Shown: positions 8,874-17,550, counted from the stretch's first letter. The stretch is DNA of 64,000 nt from Pseudomonas fluorescens (GCF_001623525.1 NZ_CP015225.1:3720001-3784000), one strand, 5' to 3'. Numbers and translations: made by a program. The notes: generated by a model not told the origin, from the letters alone.

Positions 8874-9527
8874 TTAGAACAACTTGCGCAGCGCCAGCAC
8901 GGCACTGTCGGGCGTGGTCAATACTGGCAGACCGGAGCGAGCCCCGGCCTGTTCGGCAGCACTGGTCATCGAAAACTGGGCGAAACAGATCAGGTCGCAG
9001 CCCTCGACCCGGGCGGCCATTTCCACAATGGCAGCATCGTGAGCTTGTGGGTTGCCGTCTTTCAACGCCTGCAATGCCCCCGGAACGAAATAAGGCACCA
9101 CTTCCACCGCGCGCCCACTGCGCTCTGCCGCTTGCTTGAACTCGGGCATCATCGAGGTAATGGTGGGTTCGAACGTTGCCAGCACAGCAATGCGCGATGC
9201 CTGGCTCAGCGCCTGGTCGATCATGGCTTCGTTCGGCTTGAGCACGGGAATGGCCACCTCGGGTTTAACCAGGTCGATGGCATCGCCAAACGCCGAGCAA
9301 GTAAACAGAATGGCATCCGCCGCGCTTTGTACGGCGTAGTGGGACAGCGCCAGGAAGCGCGCTTTCATGCTCGTGGTCAATTCCCCCTCTTCCACCCGGT
9401 CCTGGGGTAGCGAGTCCTCGAGCAGATTGATGATCCGTGCCTGCGGCCAATGCCGGGCAAAAGCCGCCGTGATGGGCTCGATCGCCAATGGGGTCGCGTG
9501 GATCATAAAAATGCGTGGAGCCTTCAT
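8874..9527 (-). CDS. Asp/Glu racemase-superfamily protein
   Basis: A 217-residue protein of the aspartate/glutamate/hydantoin racemase superfamily. The first catalytic cysteine is clear in FTCSAFG (Cys77). The second position, usually Cys in true two-base racemases, falls in CFAQFSM and has no Cys at the matching place. That makes a decarboxylase- or isomerase-like one-cysteine reaction possible instead of racemisation. The start ATG at 9527 has GGAG upstream. The open frame extends further upstream, but that part would overlap the divergent VOC gene. It is co-directional with the hydroxypyruvate isomerase gene and divergent from the VOC gene, with about 108 bp of shared promoter region. Confidence 0.8.
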   Translation of the reverse strand: MKAPRIFMIHATPLAIEPITAAFARHWPQARIINLLEDSLPQDRVEEGELTTSMKARFLALSHYAVQSAADAILFTCSAFGDAIDLVKPEVAIPVLKPNEAMIDQALSQASRIAVLATFEPTITSMMPEFKQAAERSGRAVEVVPYFVPGALQALKDGNPQAHDAAIVEMAARVEGCDLICFAQFSMTSAAEQAGARSGLPVLTTPDSAVLALRKLF

Positions 9528-9635
9528 GCTTATGCCATTCTCCAGATCATGTTTTTTGCACGGTATCAGAAGGCCCGATAGCGTGTGGAATTCCTGTGGC
9601 AATAAACAATGCGGCACTGAGCACATGAGGCCCGT

Positions 9636-10052
9636 ATGAAGAACTTCACGATTCAACGTATCGACCACATCGTCCTGCGCGTAAAAGACCTCGAGCGCAG
9701 CCTCGCTTTCTATACGTCGGTGCTTGGTTGCGAGCTCAAGAAGCGCCGGGACGATCTTGGCATGCTTCATCTGGGCACCGGTGTTTCGATGATTGACCTG
9801 GTTGCCGTCGACGGGCCTCTCGGTCGCCAGGGTGGGCCGGCAGCGGGAAAGCAGGGGCACAATGTCGATCACCTCTGCCTGCGTATCGAGCCGTTTGATG
9901 AACCTGCCCTCCTCGCTCATTTGGCTTCAGCTGGACTGGAGGTCGAGAAAGCGCAGATGCGCTATGGCGCGGAAGGCAAGGGCTGGTCGATCTACTGCTT
10001 CGATCCGGATGGCAACCAGATCGAGTTGAAGGGCCCGGCGCTGGAGCCCTGA
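9636..10052 (+). CDS. VOC-family (glyoxalase/bleomycin-resistance fold) protein
   Basis: A 138-residue protein with two beta-alpha-beta-beta-beta modules. RIDHIVLRVKDLERSLAFY supplies a metal-ligand His at residue 11, DHLCLRI a second His near 79, and GNQIELKG a Glu at 130. Together they suggest a divalent-metal enzyme such as a lactoylglutathione lyase or dioxygenase relative. GAGG lies five bases before the ATG. It is transcribed divergently from the racemase and isomerase pair and may act on a related substrate, but no sequence feature defines which. Confidence 0.85.
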   Translation: MKNFTIQRIDHIVLRVKDLERSLAFYTSVLGCELKKRRDDLGMLHLGTGVSMIDLVAVDGPLGRQGGPAAGKQGHNVDHLCLRIEPFDEPALLAHLASAGLEVEKAQMRYGAEGKGWSIYCFDPDGNQIELKGPALEP

Positions 10053-10071
10053 GCTTCAACTGGCAGGCAAT

Positions 10072-10163
10072 CCCCTGTGCGGGCTTGCTCGCGAAGCGGT
10101 CTATCTGGATCGGTGATGTTGACTGTGCCGGCGTCATCGCGAGCAAGCTCGCTCCCACAGGAG
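10072..10163. repeat. REP pair, tcgcgagcaagctcgctcccac flavour
   Basis: The left unit reads cccctgtgcgggcttgctcgcga and the right unit reads tcatcgcgagcaagctcgct followed by cccacagg, in inverted orientation. This family shares the idea but not the sequence of the gagggagcttgctccc REPINs. The rest of 10053-10233 shows nothing else. Confidence 0.8.
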
Positions 10164-10233
10164 GTCGGTGGTGGACGCAGTAGTGGCACTTCAGTAGCAT
10201 TCACCCACTTTATCGATCCTTCAAGGATGCCTC

Positions 10234-11283
10234 ATGCTCGCCCTGCCTCGCCGTCTTGTCCCGTCGTCAGCATTGTTCGCGTTATTCGTATTGCTCGGCG
10301 GTTGCAGCGTCAATGGCAGTTACCCCGATGCCATCGAACCGGACGCCGCCAAGTTGCGGTTCGTCGCCAATACCAGCAACGCCACGCTGGACTATTTCGA
10401 CGCGGCCCATTGCGACGGGCAAACCACTGGCATCCTCAATAATATGCTGTTGAGCGATACCGCGCGGCGGGTGGGGATGAGCGTTCCGGCGCCCAAGGAT
10501 GCCAGGGGTTATTTGGAGGTCAAGCTCAAGCCGGGTGAGCAGATTCACCTGCGCACCAACATGAACAGCGGTTATGCCGTGTGCGGCAAGGGCTTCAACT
10601 TTACCCCCGAGGCCAATGCCGAATACGAGGTGACCTTCAAGTCCGAGAAGAACCTCTGCCTGACTCAGTTGCAACGCCTGCAACGGGTCGACGGCAAGGA
10701 CGTGCGCACACCGATCCCGATCCTGAAAAAGGACTTTCCCGCCTGCGCCGGTCGCAATGCGCTGTTTCCCAAAACCTACCCGGACACGCCCCATCGCCTG
10801 GAGCTGATGAACCGCGTCATCGAGAAAAGCCTGGTCGTCACCGTGAAAACCGATCCGGCCAAGGAAAAAGTCGAGAGTTATTCGCCAGAGAAACTGGACA
10901 CCCTGATCAGCGAACGCAAGGCCAAGCTCGGCTTCGAGCTGCCGGCTGACTACTGGACCCTGTACCGGGAAAACCTGAAGACGTTTGGCGATGACATGGC
11001 GCAGAACAAGGCGCGCTCGATGGAACGCTTCAGGGACGAATACCAGGTGCGCCTGCGGCAGTTGAAGGACGAGCAGTTGGAACAGTGGGCGTTGCCCAAA
11101 ACCGCCAATGCCAAGCCGGAAAAAGCCGAGATCGACCTGGACGTCGCGATGATGGTGGAGTACTTCCGAATCGGGAATGGGGTGACGGTCGAAGCGGTAG
11201 GTCATCACCTGGAGAGGATGGCGCAGATGGATGAGCGTTACGGGGTATGTGCAAAGTTTGCGGAATGCTGGAAGCGCAACTAG
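10234..11283 (+). CDS. Predicted lipoprotein of unknown function
   Basis: A 349-residue protein with a signal sequence and lipobox LLGGC; Cys24 is the likely lipidated residue, followed by SVNG, so outer-membrane targeting is plausible. The mature part starts with a cysteine-bearing domain (CDGQTTGILNN, then YAVCGKGFNF and KNLCLTQL) and ends with a helical, charged region (RSMERFRDEYQVRLRQLKDE) that may form a coiled coil. I do not recognise a family. It stands alone between two REP-rich gaps and is convergent with the first GntR gene. Confidence 0.75.
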   Translation: MLALPRRLVPSSALFALFVLLGGCSVNGSYPDAIEPDAAKLRFVANTSNATLDYFDAAHCDGQTTGILNNMLLSDTARRVGMSVPAPKDARGYLEVKLKPGEQIHLRTNMNSGYAVCGKGFNFTPEANAEYEVTFKSEKNLCLTQLQRLQRVDGKDVRTPIPILKKDFPACAGRNALFPKTYPDTPHRLELMNRVIEKSLVVTVKTDPAKEKVESYSPEKLDTLISERKAKLGFELPADYWTLYRENLKTFGDDMAQNKARSMERFRDEYQVRLRQLKDEQLEQWALPKTANAKPEKAEIDLDVAMMVEYFRIGNGVTVEAVGHHLERMAQMDERYGVCAKFAECWKRN

Positions 11284-11300
11284 CAAGAGGATAGGCCACC

Positions 11301-11331
11301 GTCATCGCGAGCGGGCTCGCTCCCACAGGGG
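11301..11331. repeat. Single REP unit
   Basis: gtcatcgcgagcgggctcgc followed by tcccacagggg is one half of the same element found paired at 10072-10163; the opposite unit is not seen nearby. Confidence 0.7.
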
Positions 11332-11385
11332 CTCGGTGGTGGACGCAGAAACCGTGGGCACCTGGGATCAAAACTGCGGTGGAGG

Positions 11386-12099
11386 TTATTGCGCCGTCAA
11401 CTCGACCACACCCCGAACCCGTTGCAGCATATTGATCAAATGCAGGCGCATCGAAGCCCGCGCCGCTTCGGCATCACACCGCGCCAACGCCGCGTAGATC
11501 TGCTCGCGCTCACGCACCACCAACGCCCGATTTTGCCCCGTCACTGCCGGTCCGGCCTGTTGCACGACCGCGATCAAGCTATTGCCCACATGGGCCATGG
11601 CGTCGATGAAAAAACTGTTGCCCGTGCACCGGGCGATCTGCAGATGAAATTCAAAATCCGTCCGGGCGCTTTCATCATTGGCCGCCTCAAGGGCGTTCGC
11701 CGCGTCGAGCGCTTCGCGCATGGCCTGCAACTGTTGCGGCGTGGCCCGTTGTGCGGCGATGCCGGCGGCTTCCACTTCCAGGCTCAGGCGCAGTTCGATC
11801 ACGGCCAGCGCGTCGTAGGCGCCACCCTTGACGTGTTTGCTGCCCTGGAAATCTCCTGGGCGAGCGGTGTCGACCACGAAGGTGCCGATGCCGTGGCGGG
11901 TCTCCACCAGACCTTCGGCCTGAAGCCGCGACATGGCTTCGCGAACCACCGTCCGACTGACGCCGCGCTCCTTGATGATGACCTGTTCGGTGGGTAACTT
12001 GCTGCCCGCAGGCAATTCGCCGGCCAGTATCTGCTGCGTCAGGTCGACCACCAGTTGCTGGGTCATGCTCAGGCGTCGATCGGGTGTGACACGGTCCAT
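11386..12099 (-). CDS. GntR/FadR-family (FCD) transcriptional regulator
   Basis: A 237-residue regulator. An N-terminal winged helix (about residues 13-77) contains VSRTVVREAMSRLQAEGLVE and the wing TRHGIGTFV. A C-terminal FCD ligand domain follows, with EFHLQIARCTGN giving the metal-binding His. Family members bind carboxylic or sugar acids and usually repress nearby catabolic genes. The recognition helix differs from that of the divergent neighbour at only a few positions, so both may bind the same operator. It is about 7 kb of genes away from the enolase/ABC promoter carrying a GntR-like palindrome. Confidence 0.9.
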   Translation of the reverse strand: MDRVTPDRRLSMTQQLVVDLTQQILAGELPAGSKLPTEQVIIKERGVSRTVVREAMSRLQAEGLVETRHGIGTFVVDTARPGDFQGSKHVKGGAYDALAVIELRLSLEVEAAGIAAQRATPQQLQAMREALDAANALEAANDESARTDFEFHLQIARCTGNSFFIDAMAHVGNSLIAVVQQAGPAVTGQNRALVVREREQIYAALARCDAEAARASMRLHLINMLQRVRGVVELTAQ

Positions 12100-12129
12100 T
12101 GCACCTATCCATAAAAGCCAGACGATCGC

Positions 12130-12170
12130 GCATTATAGCCGCGACCTCGCGGCGAAACGCACTATAATGC
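12130..12170. promoter_or_regulatory. Divergent promoter region with mirrored TATAAT boxes
   Basis: GCATTATAG (12130-12138) and CTATAATGC (12162-12170) are perfect inverted copies, so each strand has a TATAAT -10 box facing one regulator gene. Between them lies the palindrome CCGCGacctCGCGG (12139-12152). No good -35 hexamers are seen. The layout suggests coordinated control of the two GntR genes. Confidence 0.6.
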
Positions 12171-12195
12171 CCGCTGATCACCCAAGAGCACGCCG

Positions 12196-12939
12196 ATGAC
12201 GGATCAAGCGTTATCTCCACTGAACAAGCCGCGACGCCTCGCCGAAACCCTGGTCGACCGCTTTGCCCAGCGCATGCGCGACGGCATTCTCAAGTGCGGC
12301 GAAAAGCTCCCCACCGAAGTGCATATCATGGAGGCCGAGGGCGTCAGTCGTTCGGTGGTGCGTGAGGCGCTGTCGCGCTTGCAGGCGGCGGGGCTGGTGG
12401 AGACGCGCCATGGCGTCGGTACCTTTGTGTTGGACATGCCGGCACCCGAGGGCTTTACCCTGGGGCCGGCGACGATTGCCACGTTGTCGGACGTGCTCAG
12501 CCTGCTGGAGTTTCGCCTGAGCCTGGAAGTCCAGGCCGCCGGCATGGCCGCCGAACGCGCAACGCCCGAGGCCCTGGCCGAACTGGCCCAGGCGCTGGAG
12601 GCGTTGCTGCAAGGGCCGGAAAAATCCGGCACTACCATCAACGCCGATTTCCAGTTCCATCTGAAAATCGCCAAGGCGGCCGGCAATTACTACCTGATCG
12701 ACATCATGAAGCACCTGGGCACGAAGCTGATCCCACGTACCCGCATGAACTCCGCCTACTCCGGGCAAAGTGATCGCAGCGCTTACCTGCAAGGGATCAA
12801 CGCCGAACACCAGCAGATCTTCGACGCCATCGCCAGCGGCAATGTCGACGCCGCGCGGGCGGCCATGTACCTGCATCTGAGCAATAGCCGCATGCGCCTG
12901 CGTGAAACCCAGCAACGGCAGGCGTTCTACAACGAGTAA
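12196..12939 (+). CDS. GntR/FadR-family (FCD) transcriptional regulator, paralogue of the divergent gene
   Basis: A 247-residue protein with the same architecture as its neighbour: winged helix with VSRSVVREALSRLQAAGLVE and TRHGVGTFV, then an FCD domain with QFHLKIAKAAGN (metal His) and a late His in YLHLSNS. The two genes face away from each other across 96 bp. The start at 12196 is the first ATG after the predicted -10 box. The near-identical DNA-binding domains with clearly different ligand domains suggest duplicated regulators that read different inducers through a common operator. Candidate targets are the enolase/ABC/KdgM genes downstream. Confidence 0.9.
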   Translation: MTDQALSPLNKPRRLAETLVDRFAQRMRDGILKCGEKLPTEVHIMEAEGVSRSVVREALSRLQAAGLVETRHGVGTFVLDMPAPEGFTLGPATIATLSDVLSLLEFRLSLEVQAAGMAAERATPEALAELAQALEALLQGPEKSGTTINADFQFHLKIAKAAGNYYLIDIMKHLGTKLIPRTRMNSAYSGQSDRSAYLQGINAEHQQIFDAIASGNVDAARAAMYLHLSNSRMRLRETQQRQAFYNE

Positions 12940-12975
12940 GCCCAATGCTGTTCACTTAAGGTTTGCTGACTCACT

Positions 12976-13065
12976 GTGGCGAGGGAGCTTGCTCCCGCTG
13001 GACTGCGCAGCAGGCCCATTTTTGTGAGCGCTTCGCACTCAAGCGGGAGCAAGCTCCCTCGCCAC
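12976..13065. repeat. REPIN, gagggagcttgctccc flavour
   Basis: A compact 90-bp doublet opening GTGGCGAGGGAGCTTGCTCC and closing with its complement, between the GntR gene and the convergent porin gene. Confidence 0.9.
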
Positions 13066-13121
13066 GGATTCATCGCCCCCTTGAACGAGCAGTGCTGTCT
13101 GGGGGCGCTTGCTCTCACAAT

Positions 13122-13844
13122 TTAGAAGAAGCTGTATTTAACACCGACCCGCAGCCGCAATTGGCGATCACTGTCGACCGAGTTGACTTTGATATCGCCC
13201 ACTTCAAAGAACGGCGCCCAGCGTTTGTCCCACTGGTATTTAACCACGGCATTCTGTTCATAGTCGTCGGTACCGCCGTTATAGCGAATGTAGTCGGCAT
13301 CGAAATAAGTCAATTGATATTCATAGGCCCACGGTCCTTGAGGGCCATAGTTGATATAAACATCGTAACGGTTGACCTTCTGATCGTCCTGGCCATTATG
13401 CGGCACGTCACGGTCGATCTGGTCGCGGTCAAGCTTGGCTGAATCAAAACGGTAGCGCCCGGCGATGCTCAGCTCTTTGGTCACGCGGTAACCCAGGCGC
13501 AGGCCCAATTTGTAGGTGGTGGACTCCTCGTCGCTATCCAGGGCCAGCGAAGGCGTCAGCGTCCAGCGGTCATCGATCTTGTGCTGGTAGTTGACGGTGA
13601 ATTCATGACCACTGCCAACGGTATTGTCGAAGGCGACGTCTTGCCGGTCACCGGCGGTCTTGTATTTGAGTTCACCTTCCAGGCCCACGCCGTTGTCCAG
13701 TCGTATACCAAACTTGGCGCGGTCGGCGTGCATGCGAGTTTTCTCCGCATATTGGTGACGCACATTGATGTAGCCGGTATCGGCCACTGCAACAACCGAA
13801 GTGAACAATGAAGCGAGGGAAACTAATACAAGTGTCTTTTTCAT
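13122..13844 (-). CDS. KdgM-family oligogalacturonate-type outer-membrane porin
   Basis: A 240-residue protein with signal peptide MKKTLVLVSLASLFTSVVAVA, alternating beta strands throughout and a C-terminal aromatic residue (VGVKYSFF) as needed for outer-membrane assembly. Its size and motifs such as YINVRHQYAEKTRMHADRA fit the KdgM/NanC family of small monomeric porins, which pass acidic oligosaccharides (oligogalacturonides or sialic acid). It follows the ABC importer genes in the same direction after 132 bp, with no evident terminator between. It is therefore a natural outer-membrane entry for the substrate of that importer. The substrate is inferred only as an acidic sugar or oligosaccharide. 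Confidence 0.85.
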   Translation of the reverse strand: MKKTLVLVSLASLFTSVVAVADTGYINVRHQYAEKTRMHADRAKFGIRLDNGVGLEGELKYKTAGDRQDVAFDNTVGSGHEFTVNYQHKIDDRWTLTPSLALDSDEESTTYKLGLRLGYRVTKELSIAGRYRFDSAKLDRDQIDRDVPHNGQDDQKVNRYDVYINYGPQGPWAYEYQLTYFDADYIRYNGGTDDYEQNAVVKYQWDKRWAPFFEVGDIKVNSVDSDRQLRLRVGVKYSFF

Positions 13845-13976
13845 GTTTTTTATTCTTGTTGGTTGAAAGGTTAGTTAGGGCAGACGCTAAATCACAGGCG
13901 AGCGCGTGCGCGGCATTGATACCTGGGCTCCAACGTTTTTTACGGGTTAAAACAAGTACAACTAATTAATAGAACC

Positions 13977-14744
13977 TCAAACAGCGATGGGCACGCGTTG
14001 TATATCCCGACTGGCTTGCACCAACAAACGGGTATACGCATGGGTGGCACCATCGCTCGCCAGCAGATGACTGTCGAGCGTCTCCACCACCCGGCCCTGC
14101 TGCATCACCGCCAGCCGATCACACAAATGCGCCACCACCGCCAGATCATGGGTGACCATCAGGTAGGTCAGCCCTTCCTGGCGACGCAAGTCGGCCAGCA
14201 GGTTGAGGATTTCCGCCTGCACCGAGACGTCCAGCGCCGAGGTCGGCTCGTCCAGCAACAGCACCCGGGGACGCAGGATCAGCGCCCGGGCGATCGCCAC
14301 GCGTTGGCGCTGGCCACCGGACAACTGGTGCGGATAACGGAAGCGAAAGCTGTCGTTCAAGCCGACCTTGCGCAGGATCTCGCTGACCTTCTGCGCACGC
14401 CCGTCGATGCCGTGGATGCGCAGCGGCTCTTGCAGCGCGGCATCGATGGTGTAGCGCGGATGCAACGAGGCGTACGGGTCCTGGAACACCATCTGCACCG
14501 TGCGATAGTGATTCAGCGGCAGGTTGCGCGTCACGGCTTGGCCGGCGACCCGCAGTTGTCCGCTCCAATGCTGGTACTGCCCGGCCAGGCAGCGCAGCAC
14601 GGTGGTCTTGCCCGAACCGGACTCCCCCACCAGGCCGAATGCCTCGCCTTCGGCGACACTCAAATCGACGTCGTGCAACACCGCGTTCAGTGCCGCGCCC
14701 GTGCCAAAACTGAGGTTCAGGCCGGCGATTTCAATCATGCTCAT
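13977..14744 (-). CDS. ABC importer ATP-binding protein, DppF/OppF type
   Basis: A 255-residue ATPase with Walker A GESGSGKTT, Q-loop VFQDPYASLHPR, signature LSGGQRQR, Walker B VLLLDEPTSALD and the H-loop THDLAVV. It belongs to the peptide/nickel class. ATG 14744 was chosen because GAGGAG sits six bases before it; an ATG at 14762 overlaps the stop of the upstream ATPase gene. The upstream gene's stop at 14755 lies inside this ribosome site, so translation of the two ATPases is coupled. It is the last of four inner-membrane importer genes in the operon and provides one of two nucleotide-binding subunits. Confidence 0.92.
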   Translation of the reverse strand: MSMIEIAGLNLSFGTGAALNAVLHDVDLSVAEGEAFGLVGESGSGKTTVLRCLAGQYQHWSGQLRVAGQAVTRNLPLNHYRTVQMVFQDPYASLHPRYTIDAALQEPLRIHGIDGRAQKVSEILRKVGLNDSFRFRYPHQLSGGQRQRVAIARALILRPRVLLLDEPTSALDVSVQAEILNLLADLRRQEGLTYLMVTHDLAVVAHLCDRLAVMQQGRVVETLDSHLLASDGATHAYTRLLVQASRDIQRVPIAV

Positions 14745-14754
14745 GACAGGCTCC

Positions 14755-15594
14755 TCAAGCATTCAACCAGTGTGGGTCGCGCTGCAGCACCGGCAACGTG
14801 GCGCGCGGATGGTCCAGGCTCGGCAATGCGGCCAACAGGCCTTGGGTGTAGGGATGGGTGGCGTTATCCAGGTCGGCGGCGGCAATCGACTCGACCACAC
14901 GACCGGCGTACATCACCAGCACGCGATCACAGAAATGCCGTACCAGATTCAAATCGTGACTGATGAAAATCAGCCCCAGGTCACGTTCGCTGACCAACTC
15001 CTCCAGCACATTGAGCACCTGGCGACGCACTGACACGTCCAGCGCCGAAGTCGGTTCGTCGGCGATGATCACCTGGGGATCGGTGATCACCATCATGGCG
15101 ATCATGATCCGCTGGCCCATGCCGCCCGAGACCTCGTGCGGGTACAGATCATAGACCCGCCGTGGGTCGCGGATATGCACCTTGGCGAGCATGTCCAAGG
15201 CGCGTTCGCGGGCTTCGCGATGGGGCACCTTGTGATGGGCCAGGTAGGCCTCGGCGATTTGTTCGCCGACGCGCACCACCGGGTTCAACGAGTACTTGGG
15301 GTCTTGCATGATCATCGACATGCGCGCGCCGCGAATCGCCTGGATCTGCTTTTCGCTGGCGGCCAACAGGTCGATGTCAGCGAAGCGCAAGGTCTTGGCG
15401 GTGACCCGCGCGGTCGGCGGATGCAGGCGTAAAAGACTGCGGCCAACGGTGGATTTTCCCGAGCCGGATTCACCAACGATGGCGAGTTTTTCCCGGCCCA
15501 GGGTGAACGACACGTCGCGCACCGCCAGGGAAGTTTTGCCGGCGTTGCGAAATTCCACGCACAAGTCCTGTACCGCAAGTTTTATCTCAGTCAT
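14755..15594 (-). CDS. ABC importer ATP-binding protein, DppD/OppD type
   Basis: A 279-residue ATPase with Walker A GESGSGKST, Q-loop IMQDPKYSLNPV, signature VSGGMGQR, Walker B VIIADEPTSALD and H-loop SHDLNLV. The C-terminal HPYTQGLLAALPSL is typical of oligopeptide/dipeptide ATPases. ATG 15594 has AGGA eight bases upstream. It lies ten bases after the permease gene and is coupled to the following ATPase gene. It pairs with the DppF-type ATPase to energise the importer. Confidence 0.92.
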   Translation of the reverse strand: MTEIKLAVQDLCVEFRNAGKTSLAVRDVSFTLGREKLAIVGESGSGKSTVGRSLLRLHPPTARVTAKTLRFADIDLLAASEKQIQAIRGARMSMIMQDPKYSLNPVVRVGEQIAEAYLAHHKVPHREARERALDMLAKVHIRDPRRVYDLYPHEVSGGMGQRIMIAMMVITDPQVIIADEPTSALDVSVRRQVLNVLEELVSERDLGLIFISHDLNLVRHFCDRVLVMYAGRVVESIAAADLDNATHPYTQGLLAALPSLDHPRATLPVLQRDPHWLNA

Positions 15595-15604
15595 GGCCTG
15601 TTCC

Positions 15605-16507
15605 TCAGGATTGGCTGCGTGGGTCGAGGACGTCGCGCAAGCCGTCGCCCAACAGGTTGAAGGCCAGGCTGACCAGCATGATCGCCGCACCGGGTGCCGC
15701 CACCAGCCACCAGCTTTCGAGCATGTAGCGCCGCCCGGTGGAGATCATCGCGCCCCACTCCGGCAGCGGTGCCTGGGCGCCGAGACCGAGAAAGCCCAGG
15801 GCGGCGGCGGTGAGGATGATGCTCGCCATGTTCATGGTCAGGCGGATGATCACCGACGACAGGCACATCGGGATGATGTGGCGCAGGATGATGCGGGTGC
15901 TCGACGCGCCCTGGAGCTGCACCGCAACAACGAAGTCAGCGTTGCGCAGCGGCAGTGTTTCGGCGCGGGCAAGCCGGGCAATCGGCGGCCAGGCCGTCAG
16001 TGCGATGGCGATCACCGCATGCTCCAGGCCCGGGCCGAGGGCGGCGATGAAGGCCAGCGCCAGGACCAGGCTGGGGAACGAGATGAAGATGTCGGTGATG
16101 CGCATGAACAGGCTGTCGACCCAACCGCCGAAGTAGCCGGAAACCGTGCCGACCAATAGGCCGATGGGGCCGACAATCACGGTCACCAGCAAGACGATGT
16201 ACAGGGTGATGCGCGAGCCATACACCAGCCGCGCGAAGACATCGCGACCGTATTCGTCCGTGCCGAACCAGTGCACACCGCTGGGTGCCTGCAAGGCCCC
16301 GGCGAGGTTCTGCAACAGCGGATCGTGGCCGGCGATCCAGGGCGCGAAGACCGCGACCAGCATCAGGGTCGCGACGACGATCAGGCCGGCGAAGGTCATC
16401 GGGTTGCGCAGCAGGAAACGCAGCAGGCGCAAGGTACTGGCGGCCATCGCTGCGGTACTGGAGGCGGGCAGCGCGGCGGGTGCGCTGGAAGCCAGGGGCA
16501 GGTTCAT
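15605..16507 (-). CDS. ABC importer permease, DppC/OppC type
   Basis: A 300-residue membrane protein with an N-terminal cytoplasmic segment, a first transmembrane helix (FAGLIVVATLMLVAVFAPWI), the conserved HWFGTDEYGRDVFARLVYG motif, and five further helices. LPLRNADFVVAVQLQGASS contacts the ATPases. The ATG at 16507 shares a base with the TAA stop of the upstream permease gene (TAATG), so translation is coupled. It forms the heterodimeric channel with the DppB-type subunit. Confidence 0.92.
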   Translation of the reverse strand: MNLPLASSAPAALPASSTAAMAASTLRLLRFLLRNPMTFAGLIVVATLMLVAVFAPWIAGHDPLLQNLAGALQAPSGVHWFGTDEYGRDVFARLVYGSRITLYIVLLVTVIVGPIGLLVGTVSGYFGGWVDSLFMRITDIFISFPSLVLALAFIAALGPGLEHAVIAIALTAWPPIARLARAETLPLRNADFVVAVQLQGASSTRIILRHIIPMCLSSVIIRLTMNMASIILTAAALGFLGLGAQAPLPEWGAMISTGRRYMLESWWLVAAPGAAIMLVSLAFNLLGDGLRDVLDPRSQS

Positions 16508-17550
16508 TAGCGAGTCCTCGGGTCGAAGATCTTGTACAGCGCGTCGCTGATCAGGTTCAGCGTCACGAAGATGAGGCCGATCAGCAGCACGCAAGCCATC
16601 ACCGCGTTCATGTCACCGAGCAGCAAGCTGCTGGTCAGGTACTGGCCGAAACCCGGCCAGGCGAACACGGTTTCGATCAGCACCGCGCCTTCCAGCAGGC
16701 CGCCATAGGCCAACGCGACGATGGTCAACAACTGCACGCGAATGTTGCCGAAGGCATGCCCCCAAACGATCCGCCGCTGGGACAAACCCTTGACCCGGGC
16801 GGTGATGATGTACTCCTGGGACAGTTGCTCAAGCATGAAGCTGCGGGTCATGCGGCTGATGTAGGCCACCGAGTTGAAGCTGAGGATCACCGCCGGCAAC
16901 AGGATGTGCCGCAGGGCGCTGCGAAAGGCCTCCCAGTCGCCGGACCAGGCGGTGTCGATCAACAACAGCCCGGTGTGTTTCGGGATCAGCCCGTCATAAG
17001 CCAGGCCAATGCGCCCGACGCCACCGGCCCAACCCAGCCAGGCGTAGAACACCAGGAAGGCCATCATGCCGATCCAGAAAATCGGCGTGGAGTAACCGAA
17101 CAGCGTGATCAGCCGGGCGACATGATCACCGGCACGGCCCTGATGCGTCGCGGCGTAGACACCCAGCGGCAAGCCCGCCAACACGCCGAACAGAATCGCC
17201 AGGGTCGCCAGTTCCAAGGTGGCCGGGAAGACCCGGGCAATGTCGGTGATGACCGGGTTGCCGGTCAGCAAGGCCATGCCGAAGTCACCGTGCAGCAGGT
17301 CGCCGAGGTAGATCGCGAACTGGGTCCACAACGGTTTGTCCAGGCCCAGCTCTTTGTACACCTGGGCGTAGGCCGAGGCGTCGGCGTCCGGGCCGACGAT
17401 GGCCAGCACCGGGTCCAGGGGCATCACTCGCCCGATGAAAAAGGTCAGTAGCAGCAACCCCAGCAGCGTCACCGCCACCGAGCCGCCGCGCCGGGTCGCC
17501 GAAGCGGCCCGGGTGGTCCAGATTGAAAAGGATGCAGTCGACATGTTCAT
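16507..17550 (-). CDS. ABC importer permease, DppB/OppB type
   Basis: A 347-residue permease with six predicted helices. The first is VAVTLLGLLLLTFFIGRVMP, followed by the long periplasmic segment typical of DppB (DPVLAIVGPDADASAYAQVYK), FGYSTPIFWIGMMAF, and the ATPase-contact region TRSFMLEQLSQEYIITARVKG. The start may be ATG 17550 or ATG 17544. It lies 28 bases after the binding-protein gene. Its insertions (AGGVGRIGLAYDG) differ from typical dipeptide permeases and may reflect a different substrate. Confidence 0.92.
   Translation of the reverse strand: MNMSTASFSIWTTRAASATRRGGSVAVTLLGLLLLTFFIGRVMPLDPVLAIVGPDADASAYAQVYKELGLDKPLWTQFAIYLGDLLHGDFGMALLTGNPVITDIARVFPATLELATLAILFGVLAGLPLGVYAATHQGRAGDHVARLITLFGYSTPIFWIGMMAFLVFYAWLGWAGGVGRIGLAYDGLIPKHTGLLLIDTAWSGDWEAFRSALRHILLPAVILSFNSVAYISRMTRSFMLEQLSQEYIITARVKGLSQRRIVWGHAFGNIRVQLLTIVALAYGGLLEGAVLIETVFAWPGFGQYLTSSLLLGDMNAVMACVLLIGLIFVTLNLISDALYKIFDPRTR

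Noticed and set aside
9590..9615. Sigma-54 promoter TGGCAATAAACAATGC before the VOC gene
   Set aside because: GG-to-GC spacing is 11 bp, not the required 10.
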